Assembly: GCF_004353905.1 (NCBI RefSeq)
Contig: NZ_SMOD01000063.1
Coordinates: 1-32,063 of the forward strand
Length of the DNA: 32,063 bases
From: Paraburkholderia guartelaensis
GTDB taxonomy: Bacteria > Pseudomonadota > Gammaproteobacteria > Burkholderiales > Burkholderiaceae
Direction: 5' to 3'
Shown: positions 1-7,522 of the stretch, piece after piece
Position numbering within the stretch: the first letter of the stretch is position 1
How the letters are laid out: every line of letters begins with the position of its first letter
The notes under the pieces: generated by a model
The model's database searches: none
What the model saw: the letters and a program-made list of their open reading frames with translations, nothing else
Told to the model about the DNA's origin: nothing
Translations under genes and position numbers: made by a program

Positions 1-243
1 GCCGCTCTTGCCGTTGCGCTGGTTGGTCGCGTTCTCGGGCCGCACGGCGCCGGCCGGATAGCCCAGATGGTGTCCAAGTTCGGCGCCCAGCGCCCGCTCG
101 ATCAGCGCCTTCTTGAACGCCGCTGAGGCGGCATGCACCGCTTCGGCCGTCATCGGCCCCTTCACGAACTGGTCGATCAGTTCCTTCGGAATGGACGGCA
201 ACGCCGTCAGGGCCTCGGGGGACGTCTTGGGTTTGCGTGGCAT
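1..243 (-). CDS. IS256-family (mutator-type) transposase, N-terminal part, cut by window edge
   Basis: The minus strand encodes 81 residues from an ATG at 243 and runs off the left edge without a stop. The product starts MPRKPKTSPEALTAL and contains KELIDQFVKGPMTAEAV, then ALIERALGAELGHHLGYP and a PENATNQRNGKSG stretch. The GAELGHHLGY block followed by an N-R-N-G-x-S motif is the N-terminal signature of IS256-family transposases. A very good Shine-Dalgarno (AAGGAG) lies five bases before the ATG, which fixes the start. The catalytic DDE part would lie outside the window, so I cannot say whether the element is intact. The gene is transcribed away from the rest of the window. Confidence 0.9.
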   Translation of the reverse strand, partial: MPRKPKTSPEALTALPSIPKELIDQFVKGPMTAEAVHAASAAFKKALIERALGAELGHHLGYPAGAVRPENATNQRNGKSG

Positions 244-293
244 ACATGCTCCTTGAGCTACATGTTATGCCTTACACACAAAATTTATGACAG
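1..293 (-). mobile_element. IS256-type insertion sequence, left part outside window
   Basis: The element comprises the transposase start and about 50 bp of 5' end. Its outer end, read on the minus strand, is close to CCTGTCATAAATTTTGTG, AT-rich and typical in position for an IS256-family terminal inverted repeat. It stops directly at the hairpin of a dispersed repeat (294-308). The exact terminal base is uncertain by a few positions because the other end is not visible. Confidence 0.7.
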
Positions 294-370
294 GCCCCTG
301 TGCGGGGCAACGCTAGCAGACCGCCGCGAAAACAAGGAAAAGCCAACGGTTTAAAACAGAGCCCAAAAAA
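294..370 (-). repeat. Gene-end dispersed repeat, left copy, with GCCCC/GGGGC hairpin
   Basis: Read on the minus strand, this begins right after the stop codon of the response regulator. It has T-rich sequence, then TTCCTTGTTTTCGCG (325-339), a GCGTTG-like stretch and a perfect 5-bp stem hairpin GCCCC-GCACA-GGGGC (294-308). The same layout occurs in the opposite orientation at 31360-31437, where the 15-mer is identical. The hairpin is followed immediately by the IS256-type end. It may act as a terminator for the upstream gene; the T-run precedes rather than follows the stem, so this is not a classic terminator. Confidence 0.75.
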
Positions 371-1189
371 TCAGCCTTCCTCATCCTCGGGCATCTCACC
401 TTCAAACTCATCCCCATACTCACTGCCGCCTTCACCAGCCGGCTCCCGACCAGCCTGTTCGCCGAACCGCTCGGCAAACCCCACCTCGCCATCGGGCACA
501 AACACATACCCATGCCCCCAAACCGTCTGAAGATACCGCGGTTCAGAAGGATCGGTTTCAATAAGCCGCCGCAAACGCCAGATCGCGACATCGAGACTAC
601 GGTTCCGATACCGCCCCGCCTCCCCGTACACGATTTCGATAATGCGTTCGCGCGAAAGAATCGTCATCGAGTGATTGACGAACAGCTTGAGAAACGCGAA
701 TTCGCTAGAACGCAGCGGCATGCGAACTTCGTCCCGATACAGCTCCCGCGAACGAAAATCGAGTTCAAAAGGACCAAAGCGAAACGATTCCCGGCTCTCC
801 GGCGCACCCGTGAGATTCGATATGCTGCGTCGACGCATCACTGAACGAATGCGCGCCACCAGCTCGCCCGGATCGAACGGCTTGCCCACGTAATCGTCGG
901 CGCCGAATTCGAGGCCCAGCACGCGGTCGATCACTTCGTTGCGCGCGGTGAGCATGATGACCGGCAAGTCGTCGCCGCTTTCGCGCAAGGCGCGCAGCGC
1001 GCTGATGCCATCCACTTCCGGCATCATGATATCGAGCACGACAACCTGCGGCCGCTCGGAGCGCAGCCGCTCCTGCATCGCGCGCACGGATGGCAGCGTC
1101 GTGACTGTAAAGCCACGCATCTGCAGATACTCGGCCGTGACGTCGCGCACGACCGGATCGTCGTCGACGAGAAAGATATTATTTGCCAT
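371..1189 (-). CDS. OmpR/PhoB-type response regulator without an adjacent kinase
   Basis: A 272-residue two-component regulator. The receiver domain (about 4-118) has the acidic pair D10/D11, the phosphoacceptor D53 in VVVLDIMMPEVDG, T81 and K103 (GADDYVGKPFD). A winged-helix DNA-binding domain follows (about 135-235), with RSSEFAFLKLF and the typical end YLQTVWGHGYVFVPDGE. An acidic, Glu/Gly-rich tail of about 35 residues is unusual. It is clearly paralogous to the regulator at 3309-4076 (same VDDDPVVRD start, same PFDP and LRSSEF blocks), but no histidine kinase gene lies next to it. The downstream side is occupied by a dispersed repeat and an IS, so a kinase partner could have been displaced. 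It lies 85 bp downstream of the lipoprotein gene on the same strand. Confidence 0.93.
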   Translation of the reverse strand: MANNIFLVDDDPVVRDVTAEYLQMRGFTVTTLPSVRAMQERLRSERPQVVVLDIMMPEVDGISALRALRESGDDLPVIMLTARNEVIDRVLGLEFGADDYVGKPFDPGELVARIRSVMRRRSISNLTGAPESRESFRFGPFELDFRSRELYRDEVRMPLRSSEFAFLKLFVNHSMTILSRERIIEIVYGEAGRYRNRSLDVAIWRLRRLIETDPSEPRYLQTVWGHGYVFVPDGEVGFAERFGEQAGREPAGEGGSEYGDEFEGEMPEDEEG

Positions 1190-1274
1190 GCGTAAATCGT
1201 AAGGGACGAGAACGAGCCGGTACAGGCCCGCAGCCTTACCAATCCTTTCCCACGCCTCGCGCGGGAGACCCGTT

Positions 1275-1874
1275 TTACTGGTCGCTCGAAGCGGACTGGA
1301 ACGAATTGCCCAATTGCGTCTGGTCGACCACCATGCTGTCCAACAGCCCCTTGAGCTTCACCGCCGCGCTCGAATAGCGGTCGGTGCCAAGGCCGTGCAC
1401 TTCGTAACGTCCCGTAACGGCAATATGGTTGTGCATGAAGATCGTCAGATTGATCGTCGAAAGATAGGCCCGGCTTTCGTCACTGAACGTCGGCTTGCCG
1501 AATTCGATCGATGCGTTATACACGAGGCGTCCTTCGCAACTCACAGGCTCGGTTCCCGCGCCATAGACGTCTGAAGTCACGCCGCGCTGCGCGAGCACGA
1601 GTTGCAACGAAGGCACGAAGTCTCCCGATGTGACCATGGGATTATTCTCGATGCAGATCGAACTGAGATTGACCGGCCGGCCCGAAACGAACTTGGGCGA
1701 GGAGTAATTCGACGCGACCGCGTAACCCGCCTGAATCACGGAGCCGGTCGCATCTGCCGCGGTGATGAGCGTCCATGCGCAGCCGTTGAGCGCGAGCGCC
1801 ACGGCGCATACGGCGCCGAGTTTCACCGTGCGCGCGCTGGCACGGCTGACGTATGACACGATTTCATGTGGCAT
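1275..1874 (-). CDS. Small outer-membrane-type lipoprotein, function unknown
   Basis: The preferred start is the ATG at 1874, giving 199 residues. It begins MPHEIVSYVSRASARTVKLG, then a hydrophobic stretch and a lipobox LALNGCAW, so the Cys should be lipidated after signal peptidase II cleavage. Starting further upstream (1982) would put a non-signal-like stretch before the signal peptide, so I rejected it. The mature part is mostly polar and beta-strand-like (YNASIEFGKPTFSDESRAYL, then LTIFMHNHIAVTGRYEVHG), with a Gly/Ser-rich stretch after the Cys. I do not recognise the family. Ser/Asn rather than Asp follows the Cys closely, so outer-membrane sorting is plausible. The same-strand response regulator follows. 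Confidence 0.75.
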   Translation of the reverse strand: MPHEIVSYVSRASARTVKLGAVCAVALALNGCAWTLITAADATGSVIQAGYAVASNYSSPKFVSGRPVNLSSICIENNPMVTSGDFVPSLQLVLAQRGVTSDVYGAGTEPVSCEGRLVYNASIEFGKPTFSDESRAYLSTINLTIFMHNHIAVTGRYEVHGLGTDRYSSAAVKLKGLLDSMVVDQTQLGNSFQSASSDQ

Positions 1875-2306
1875 GGGAGCGGATACCCGATGCGTTGATG
1901 GGCTGCGCGGAATATGACACCTTCCCTGCAGGACTCGCCACGCATGATCGGTGCAAAGCGATACGCGCGATGGCCGGGACATCGGTCAATGTTGAATGCC
2001 ACTTTCCACTTCTTCAAGAACCTCCCGTTCGGTAAGGAATTGAACGGCAATCGCACGCACGTTCTCGGCGTGAAGGCTCGCACCACAAGCACTCGATGGC
2101 CTTCGGGCATTACCGCGCACGGCTGCGTGTGTAATGTTTCGTAAGCGCTCCTGCATTCTCCCCGCTGAGTGAGACATTGCGGATTCACCGCCGCGCTATC
2201 GTTCTCACCGCGGTTCTCACTGCGGCGCCTCGCGCGTTTGCGACGCCGGACGAGCCACACGCTGCTTCTGTTTTTCCCCTGTTATTTCAACATGATCATG
2301 GCTGCC
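1875..2306. other. Divergent intergenic region between lipoprotein and LprI-like gene
   Basis: About 430 bp separate the two divergent genes. The frames opened here are short or arginine-rich and look like non-coding by-products of high GC. I saw no convincing promoter pair, hairpin or RNA gene. It presumably holds promoters for both flanking genes. Confidence 0.5.
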
Positions 2307-3230
2307 ATGAACCGAGAACCGAAAATCCGTCGCGCCCCCTTCTTCAAGCGCGGCCTGAACGCTGCTGCGATCGCGCTGTTCGCGTCGCTCGCTGGCTCGC
2401 CGTTCGCGCATGCTGCAAGCTTCCACTGCCCGCATAACGCGTCCGCTTCCGAGCGGCTCGTGTGCAACGATCCGACGCTCTCCGCGCTCGACGACAAACT
2501 GGCTGCGCTCTATCGCACCGCGTTCGACGCGACCACTGATACGACCGCGCTCGAAGCGGACCGCGTGAGCCAGTGGCAATGGCGTCAGCACAACTGCAAG
2601 GACAAGGCGTGCGTGACGGACTGGTACGACCGCCGTATCGCCGAACTCGAAGGCGATCTCAAGCACGGTAAGCAGGCTGCCGTGCGCCGCGTGCAGGAAG
2701 GCGTCGTGGACCAGCACCTGGCCCCGTCGGCACAGGACGCCGTGCTCGAAATGCACGGCATCCCGCCCGCGCCGAAGACCGAAGGCGCAGCGGCCGCACC
2801 CGCCGCGGACAGCGCGAAAAGTGTGAAGAAAGCAGGCGCGAAGGTCGCTGCTGCCGAAGCCAATGAACCGCTGCACCTGCAAAAGATGCCGAGCGGCGTG
2901 GCTGCCGATGCGCGCCAGACGCGTCTCGCGCAAGCGCACGCCCATCGCCTGCCCGCGAAGGATGTTGCGCCGTCCGGTGATGTCTCGGCGATGACCGCAA
3001 AAATGGCTGGCGCGAACTCGGCGTTCGCCAAAGCGGCAGGCATGGCGTCCATCGACACGCCGCCCGCTCAGTCCGTGAGCCCTGCGGCCAACGACGCAGC
3101 CGCAAAGCCGGCTGATCAGGCGAGCGCACAGCAGAGCGTGAGCGCGCTCAACTGCGCATCGGTCGCATCGACGGAACCCGCGCATGCAACGCAAGCGTCG
3201 ATCGAGCAAAGCGCCGTCGCCCTGAAGTAA
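2307..3230 (+). CDS. Secreted LprI-like (DUF1311) protein with long low-complexity tail
   Basis: From ATG 2307 the protein is 307 residues. ATG 2292 is an alternative start; neither has a clear Shine-Dalgarno. A signal peptide with basic n-region (KIRRAPFFKRG), hydrophobic core and an AHA-A cleavage site ends near residue 37. Residues 38-115 form a LprI/DUF1311 module: four Cys (41, 53, 97, 102) in the pattern SERLVCNDPTLSALDDKL, Q-W-x-W-R-x-H-N-C and the closing WYDRRIAELE. Family members include inhibitors of lysozyme in mycobacteria and uncharacterised periplasmic proteins. The rest (about 120-307) is Ala/Pro/Lys-rich, low complexity, without a recognisable domain. It precedes the regulator/kinase pair with 78 bp between. 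Lysozyme inhibition is only a family-based suggestion. Confidence 0.82.
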   Translation: MNREPKIRRAPFFKRGLNAAAIALFASLAGSPFAHAASFHCPHNASASERLVCNDPTLSALDDKLAALYRTAFDATTDTTALEADRVSQWQWRQHNCKDKACVTDWYDRRIAELEGDLKHGKQAAVRRVQEGVVDQHLAPSAQDAVLEMHGIPPAPKTEGAAAAPAADSAKSVKKAGAKVAAAEANEPLHLQKMPSGVAADARQTRLAQAHAHRLPAKDVAPSGDVSAMTAKMAGANSAFAKAAGMASIDTPPAQSVSPAANDAAAKPADQASAQQSVSALNCASVASTEPAHATQASIEQSAVALK

Positions 3231-3308
3231 GAAGCCATGTAAGCTAAGGCAAGAAATCTGCGGTCGCGCGCTGTTCTGCCGGTTGTCGATATCAAATAAA
3301 ATGAGGCG

Positions 3309-4076
3309 ATGAGTCCACACGTTCTCATCGTCGACGACGATCCGGTCGTGCGCGATCTCCTCTCCGGCTTTCTTCGAGCCAACGGTTTCGAAGCCTCGGT
3401 GCTCCACGACGGCACGCATCTCTGCGCGCGGCTCGAACGCGAGCGACCATCGGTCGTCGTGCTCGACGTCATGATGCCGCGCACCGACGGCTTGCGCGCC
3501 CTCGCCGCCCTGCGCGCGCAGGGTGACGACATCCCGGTGATCTTCGCCTCTGCGCGTGGCGCAGTGGGCGACCGCATTGCGGGTCTCACGCTCGGCGCCG
3601 ACGACTACGTTGCCAAGCCCTTCGATCCCCAGGAATTGCTCCTGCGTATCCAGACCGTACTGCGCCGGCGCGGCAACGGCCCCGCAGGCGCACCTGTGGC
3701 GCGCGAACGCTACCGCTTCGGCGCCTTCGAACTCGATTTCATGGCACGCACACTCGAACGCGACGGCAATCGCGTGCCGTTGCGCAGCAGTGAGTTCGTG
3801 CTCCTGAAGATTTTCACGGAGCATCCGTATCGCGTGCTTTCACGCGTGCTGATTCACGACCTGCTCCACGCTGACGGCCTGGAATTCAACGAGCGCAGTC
3901 TCGACGTACCGGTCTGGCGCTTGCGCCGCGTGATCGAGGATAACCCTGCGCAGCCGCGCTACATTCAAACCCTGCGCGGCAAGGGCTATGTGTTCGTGCC
4001 GCAGAGCGGGGTCGGCATCGAAGGCGACATTGACACTCCCACAGCAGACGACAGCGGCCGCAGCCTGAACGCGTAA
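3309..4076 (+). CDS. OmpR-type response regulator, partner of the kinase at 4081
   Basis: A 255-residue response regulator. The receiver domain shows D10/D11, phosphoacceptor D53 (VVVLDVMMPRTDG), S81 in place of the usual Thr, and K103 (GADDYVAKPFD). The winged-helix output domain spans about 130-235 and ends in IQTLRGKGYVFVPQ. Its stop is 4 bp ahead of the histidine kinase ATG, so the two form a two-component operon. The layout and the kinase H-box recall OmpR/EnvZ, but target genes cannot be read from sequence. It is a paralogue of the regulator at 371-1189, which lies about 2 kb away on the opposite strand. Confidence 0.95.
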   Translation: MSPHVLIVDDDPVVRDLLSGFLRANGFEASVLHDGTHLCARLERERPSVVVLDVMMPRTDGLRALAALRAQGDDIPVIFASARGAVGDRIAGLTLGADDYVAKPFDPQELLLRIQTVLRRRGNGPAGAPVARERYRFGAFELDFMARTLERDGNRVPLRSSEFVLLKIFTEHPYRVLSRVLIHDLLHADGLEFNERSLDVPVWRLRRVIEDNPAQPRYIQTLRGKGYVFVPQSGVGIEGDIDTPTADDSGRSLNA

Positions 4077-4080
4077 TCGC

Positions 4081-5394
4081 ATGAACAATCCGTTGAATAC
4101 GCTGTTCGGGCGCATGGCGCTGATGTCCGCGCTCCTGCTGTTCGCCATTCAGGCATGCTGGTTCATCGTGTTCGCGCCGCAGCCGCGCCGCCACGAAGTG
4201 GAAGGCTTCGAGCGCGGTCTGCTGCTCATGCTGCATGCCGCGACAAGCGCGGCACCCGGTACGGCGATGAGCGCGGCACCCAGCGCGCCCCCCAACGAAA
4301 TGGACCTCGCGCCGGCCCTGCGCGTGCATCTCGTGCCCACCTGGAACATGCCCGCCGACGTGCGGCTCGAAGTGCCGACGCGCGAGCCGCTCGCCGACTT
4401 GCGCAAGCAACTCCTGCGCGACCTGCCGCCCGGCACCGAGATTCTCGCCGACCTGCGTCATCGTGAAGCGCTGTGGGTGCGTTTCGCGGGCCAGCCCACG
4501 TGGATCGTCGCACCCGTCGATCTGCCGCCGCCGCGCAATCTGCTGCCGCTGTTCGGTTCGATGCTCGCCATTTCGCTGCTGCTCGCGCTGCTCGCCATGT
4601 GGCAAATGCAGCGGCCGCTTTCGCTCGTGGCTCAGGCCGCGCGTGCGTTCGGCACCGGCCATCGTCCCGCGCCCGTCAAGCAGCACGGGCCGCGCGAATT
4701 GCGCGAACTGATCGGCTCGTTCAACGGCATGATGAAGCAGCTCAACGAAGCCGACGACGATCAGGCGGTCATGCTCGCGGGCGTCGCTCACGATCTCAAG
4801 TCGCCGCTCACGCGCCTGAAACTGCGGGCGAGCATGATGAGTTCGGAGCGCGAGCGCGAACAGCTCATCCGCGAAGTCGATTCGCTGAACGATATCGTCC
4901 AGCAGTTCCTGGAATTCGCGCGACAGCGGCCCGAATCGGGTCCCGAAGTGGAAGTCGATGCACTGCTGCGCGAGCAGTTCTTTTCCGATGCCGGCGACGA
5001 TGACGATGCGCTCTTCAGGCTGGATCTGCGCGCGGGCTCGGCGTTTCGGCTGCCGCGTACGCTGCTCGACCGGCTGGTGTCGAATCTCGTCGACAATGCG
5101 CTCGAACATGGCGTGCCGCCCGTGGAAATCGCCACGCGCCGCGAAGGCACGCAGTGGATCGTCGAAGTGCGCGATCATGGCCCGGGCATCCCACCCGAGC
5201 GCGTGGCCGCGGCGCTCAAACCCTTCGTACGCCTTGACGAAGCGCGTGGCGGCGAAGGCCATTGCGGGCTCGGGCTCGCCATCGTGACGCGCCTCACGCG
5301 CAATCAGGGCGGCCGCTGCGAGTTGTCCAATCACCCCGAAGGCGGGCTGCGCGTGCGTATCGCGCTGCCGGCCGATGCACGGGCCGCCGCGTAA
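4081..5394 (+). CDS. EnvZ-like membrane sensor histidine kinase
   Basis: A 437-residue sensor kinase. There is an N-terminal membrane segment (about 12-31), a periplasmic domain of about 120 residues rich in Ala/Pro at its start, and a second membrane segment (about 155-175, LFGSMLAISLLLALLAMW). A HAMP region follows to about 225. The dimerisation/phosphoacceptor domain has the H-box GVAHDLKSPLTRLKLRA with H237. The ATPase domain has the N-box LVSNLVDNALEH (N335, N339), the G1 box DHGPGI (365-370) and the G2 box GHCGLGLAI (393-401). All catalytic elements are present. The gene starts 4 bp after the cognate regulator. The stimulus is unknown. Confidence 0.95.
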   Translation: MNNPLNTLFGRMALMSALLLFAIQACWFIVFAPQPRRHEVEGFERGLLLMLHAATSAAPGTAMSAAPSAPPNEMDLAPALRVHLVPTWNMPADVRLEVPTREPLADLRKQLLRDLPPGTEILADLRHREALWVRFAGQPTWIVAPVDLPPPRNLLPLFGSMLAISLLLALLAMWQMQRPLSLVAQAARAFGTGHRPAPVKQHGPRELRELIGSFNGMMKQLNEADDDQAVMLAGVAHDLKSPLTRLKLRASMMSSEREREQLIREVDSLNDIVQQFLEFARQRPESGPEVEVDALLREQFFSDAGDDDDALFRLDLRAGSAFRLPRTLLDRLVSNLVDNALEHGVPPVEIATRREGTQWIVEVRDHGPGIPPERVAAALKPFVRLDEARGGEGHCGLGLAIVTRLTRNQGGRCELSNHPEGGLRVRIALPADARAAA

Positions 5395-5442
5395 GTTCTC
5401 TATTGCCCTCTGATTACCCGTTGATTCATCGCTGCACGCCGC

Positions 5443-6375
5443 TCAGACCACGAGCCGGCCGCGCAGACGATTCACCGTGTCGGTCGCAAGGCCGAGACCC
5501 ACGGTGAGATAGCGGTTGAGGTCGCCGTAGCTTCCCTGCACCGCGTCAAACGCGGCCTGGAGGTAGCTGGCCTGCACGGGCGGCGTCAGATTGGCCGAAT
5601 CCGCGCCCGTTGAGCGCCACGCATCGGTCAGCATGAAATCCTTCACGATGATTTCGAGCGGCACGTTTGCGATCAGCAGCAACAGCGCACACGCCCAACC
5701 CACCACGTCCACACCGGTCCCACCCGTGATCAGCAGCGGCCCCGGCGCATCCGCGATGTGTTCGAGCAGCGTCCCGTAGATTGAGCTTTGCATGCGGCCT
5801 GTCACGAGCGTGCGCCAATGCATTTGCATCGCGGCATCGAGCTCGCCGGCCAGCATGCCCGCGAACGAAGGCGGCTCGAGCGTGCCCAGCACATTGAGCG
5901 CGAGGTAACTGGCGGTGCTGGGCGTCACGTCGGGCGCCGCGTCGATTTCCGCAGGCGTGCGCAGATCGTAGACGTTGGAAAGCGCCATGCGCTCGAGCGT
6001 GGCGGCGTCGGCGGCGTTCGGGGTGAGCGCGTCGGAGCGATAAATCAGGGCGCGGCGCACGTGCGCGCCGTCGCTCGTCGAGTATCCCGGCGCAGCGCCG
6101 CCCAGATCGCGGAAGTTCGCGACGGAACCGATGACGGGCGTCGGCGCATCCTGCGCGCCGTCGCCTCCCGTGTATTCGCCGCCGCACGCACTCAACAACG
6201 TGCTGGCGCAACCGCTCAGCGCCAGCAAGCTCACCGTGCCCTTGAGCAGCGCGCGGCGCGGCGGGTTGGCAAGTGCGCTGCCGCCACTGCGGTTGAAGTT
6301 GCCGGTCGCGGCCACAGGCAAACGCTTACGCGCCTGCGCGAACGAAGAAGTGTAGGCGGAGAAAGGCAAATTCAT
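5443..6375 (-). CDS. Tyrosine-phosphatase-fold exported protein with destroyed catalytic loop (predicted pseudophosphatase)
   Basis: A 310-residue protein. The N-terminus has a twin-arginine-like motif (PPRRALLKGTVSLLALSGC) and two possible lipobox cysteines (LSGC, LLSAC), so export with lipid attachment is likely. The body matches the bacterial protein-tyrosine/serine phosphatase family: the start SVANFRDLGG, IYRSDAL, VYDLRTPAEIDAAPD, and the segment after the active site WACALLLLIANVPLEIIVKDFMLTD. In that family the P-loop reads HCxAGKDRTG. Here the equivalent stretch is TGGTGVDVVG, which lacks the nucleophile Cys, the His and the phosphate-binding Arg, while spacing and flanks are kept. 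The frame is intact, so this is not simple decay. It converges with the kinase gene. A binding role is inferred, not shown. Confidence 0.8.
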   Translation of the reverse strand: MNLPFSAYTSSFAQARKRLPVAATGNFNRSGGSALANPPRRALLKGTVSLLALSGCASTLLSACGGEYTGGDGAQDAPTPVIGSVANFRDLGGAAPGYSTSDGAHVRRALIYRSDALTPNAADAATLERMALSNVYDLRTPAEIDAAPDVTPSTASYLALNVLGTLEPPSFAGMLAGELDAAMQMHWRTLVTGRMQSSIYGTLLEHIADAPGPLLITGGTGVDVVGWACALLLLIANVPLEIIVKDFMLTDAWRSTGADSANLTPPVQASYLQAAFDAVQGSYGDLNRYLTVGLGLATDTVNRLRGRLVV

Positions 6376-6805
6376 CGGTTGGCAGCTTATGTAGGGAACC
6401 CGCAGTTCGAGCGGGCCGCTGCAACGTCGCGCGTCGCATGCGTTCGGAAAGGGCGCAGTTTACCGGCAGATTCGCATGAAAAGGTAAAAGCGCAAAACGC
6501 CGTAATAATTTTTTCCGATTCACGGTGCATTGCGCACCGATATTTTCCGCCGGTTTGTACTTATATTCTTACCAGACCTTTCCATTTACACCAGACAGGT
6601 AATTCTCGTGCTAATGCGCGGTTATTTCCCGTTTCAAGCCATGCCTGAATATCGGCTGCACGGGGCATTTTCTTTATAGATATTTCAGGTTCTTTCCAAA
6701 TATTATTCTTGACGCTCTTTGTCGCGCTTTTATAATCGCCCGTGAATTCAGGCATTCGCCTGGACCACCGTGGCGGTCATCGGCTGCCTCTCGGAGTATC
6801 ACGTC
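6376..6805. other. AT-rich intergenic region upstream of solo flhC-like gene
   Basis: About 430 bp, visibly richer in A/T than the neighbours. It contains a strong sigma70-like promoter (6709-6736) and a small inverted repeat CGGTGC/GCACCG at 6533-6549 without a U-tract. No flhD-like reading frame is present. The short minus-strand frame at 6561-6755 shows no family resemblance and is not called. The AT-richness could mark a target for H-NS-like silencing or transferred DNA. Confidence 0.5.
6709..6736 (+). promoter_or_regulatory. Sigma70-type promoter of the flhC-like gene
   Basis: TTGACG at 6709-6714 and a perfect TATAAT at 6731-6736 are separated by 16 bp. The predicted start of transcription is near 6743, leaving a leader of about 60 bases before the ATG at 6806. 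This is the best promoter match I saw in the window. Confidence 0.75.
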
Positions 6806-7504
6806 ATGTACAAAGGCAGTGTGACCGAAGAAGCGCGTGAAGTGCTGCGCGCAATCGAGCTGATCCAGCTGGGCGCACGCATGCCTGTGCTCGAAAAAGA
6901 GCTGACGCTTTCGCGCAATCGTTTGATCAGACTTTATCGGGAACTCAAGAACGCTTCGCCCCCCAAGGGTATGTTGCCGTTTTCGGCAGACTGGTATTTC
7001 ACGTGGCTGCCGAACATTCATGCGTCGCTCTTCTACAACATCTATCTGTTCCTGACGGATAGAGCGAAATGCAGCCGGCTCGATGCCCTCACGCGTGCGT
7101 ACCGTCTGTACCTCGAGCACTGCGAGAGCGCCGAGACCGAACGCGTACTGAGCTTCACGCGGGCGTGGACGCTGCTGCGCTTTTTTGAAGGCGGCCTGCT
7201 CACGCTGTCGAGCTGCACCGTTTGCTCCGGCCGCTTCGTGCGCCACGTGCGCGACGCACACAAGCCTGCCGCCTGCTGCATTTGCGTGCCGCCGGCTCGC
7301 GCCGGCATGACGCGCGCTGCACGCGCGAACCGTAGTACGGAAACCGACACCCCGGCGGCCACCTCCGCCACGCGAGGCCGCGCTGCAGCGGCGCTGGGCG
7401 AACTTTCGGGCACCATGCGCGACACGCTCGCCGAAGTCACGCGCGCCCTCGACCCCAAGCGTTCCGCAAACCGCTTGCGCCTCGTCACGTCGGTTCCCGT
7501 CTAG
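6806..7504 (+). CDS. flhC: FlhC-family transcriptional activator, stand-alone copy with C-terminal extension
   Basis: From ATG 6806 (GGAG ten bases upstream) the protein is 232 residues. It matches FlhC along its length: EEAREVLRAIELIQLGAR, LTLSRNRLIRLYRELK, PPKGMLPFSADWYFTWLPNIHASLFYN and AYRLYLEHCE. The Zn site is kept, with CTVCSGRFVRHV followed by AACCICVPP, giving the four Cys known in the enterobacterial protein. FlhC normally works as FlhD4C2 to activate class II flagellar promoters, and flhD usually lies just upstream. Here no flhD is present and the neighbours are not flagellar, so this is a solo paralogue. The C-terminal 55-60 residues beyond the Zn site are extra. It may pair with a FlhD encoded elsewhere. 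Confidence 0.88.
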   Translation: MYKGSVTEEAREVLRAIELIQLGARMPVLEKELTLSRNRLIRLYRELKNASPPKGMLPFSADWYFTWLPNIHASLFYNIYLFLTDRAKCSRLDALTRAYRLYLEHCESAETERVLSFTRAWTLLRFFEGGLLTLSSCTVCSGRFVRHVRDAHKPAACCICVPPARAGMTRAARANRSTETDTPAATSATRGRAAAALGELSGTMRDTLAEVTRALDPKRSANRLRLVTSVPV

Positions 7505-7522
7505 GCGAACGCGGCACGCTCC

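Noticed and set aside
2217..3824. 535-codon minus-strand frame across the LprI-like gene and regulator
   Set aside because: It is antisense to two well-supported genes and consists of His/Arg/Ala-rich sequence without motifs, a typical by-product of high GC3.
3886..5334. 482-codon minus-strand frame opposite the histidine kinase
   Set aside because: It is antisense of a gene with complete kinase motifs. Composition is Arg/Glu/His-rich and lacks any domain.
6561..6755. 64-codon minus-strand frame upstream of the flhC-like gene
   Set aside because: It overlaps the strong plus-strand promoter, has no Shine-Dalgarno and no family resemblance, although its composition is not extreme. A tiny gene cannot be excluded.
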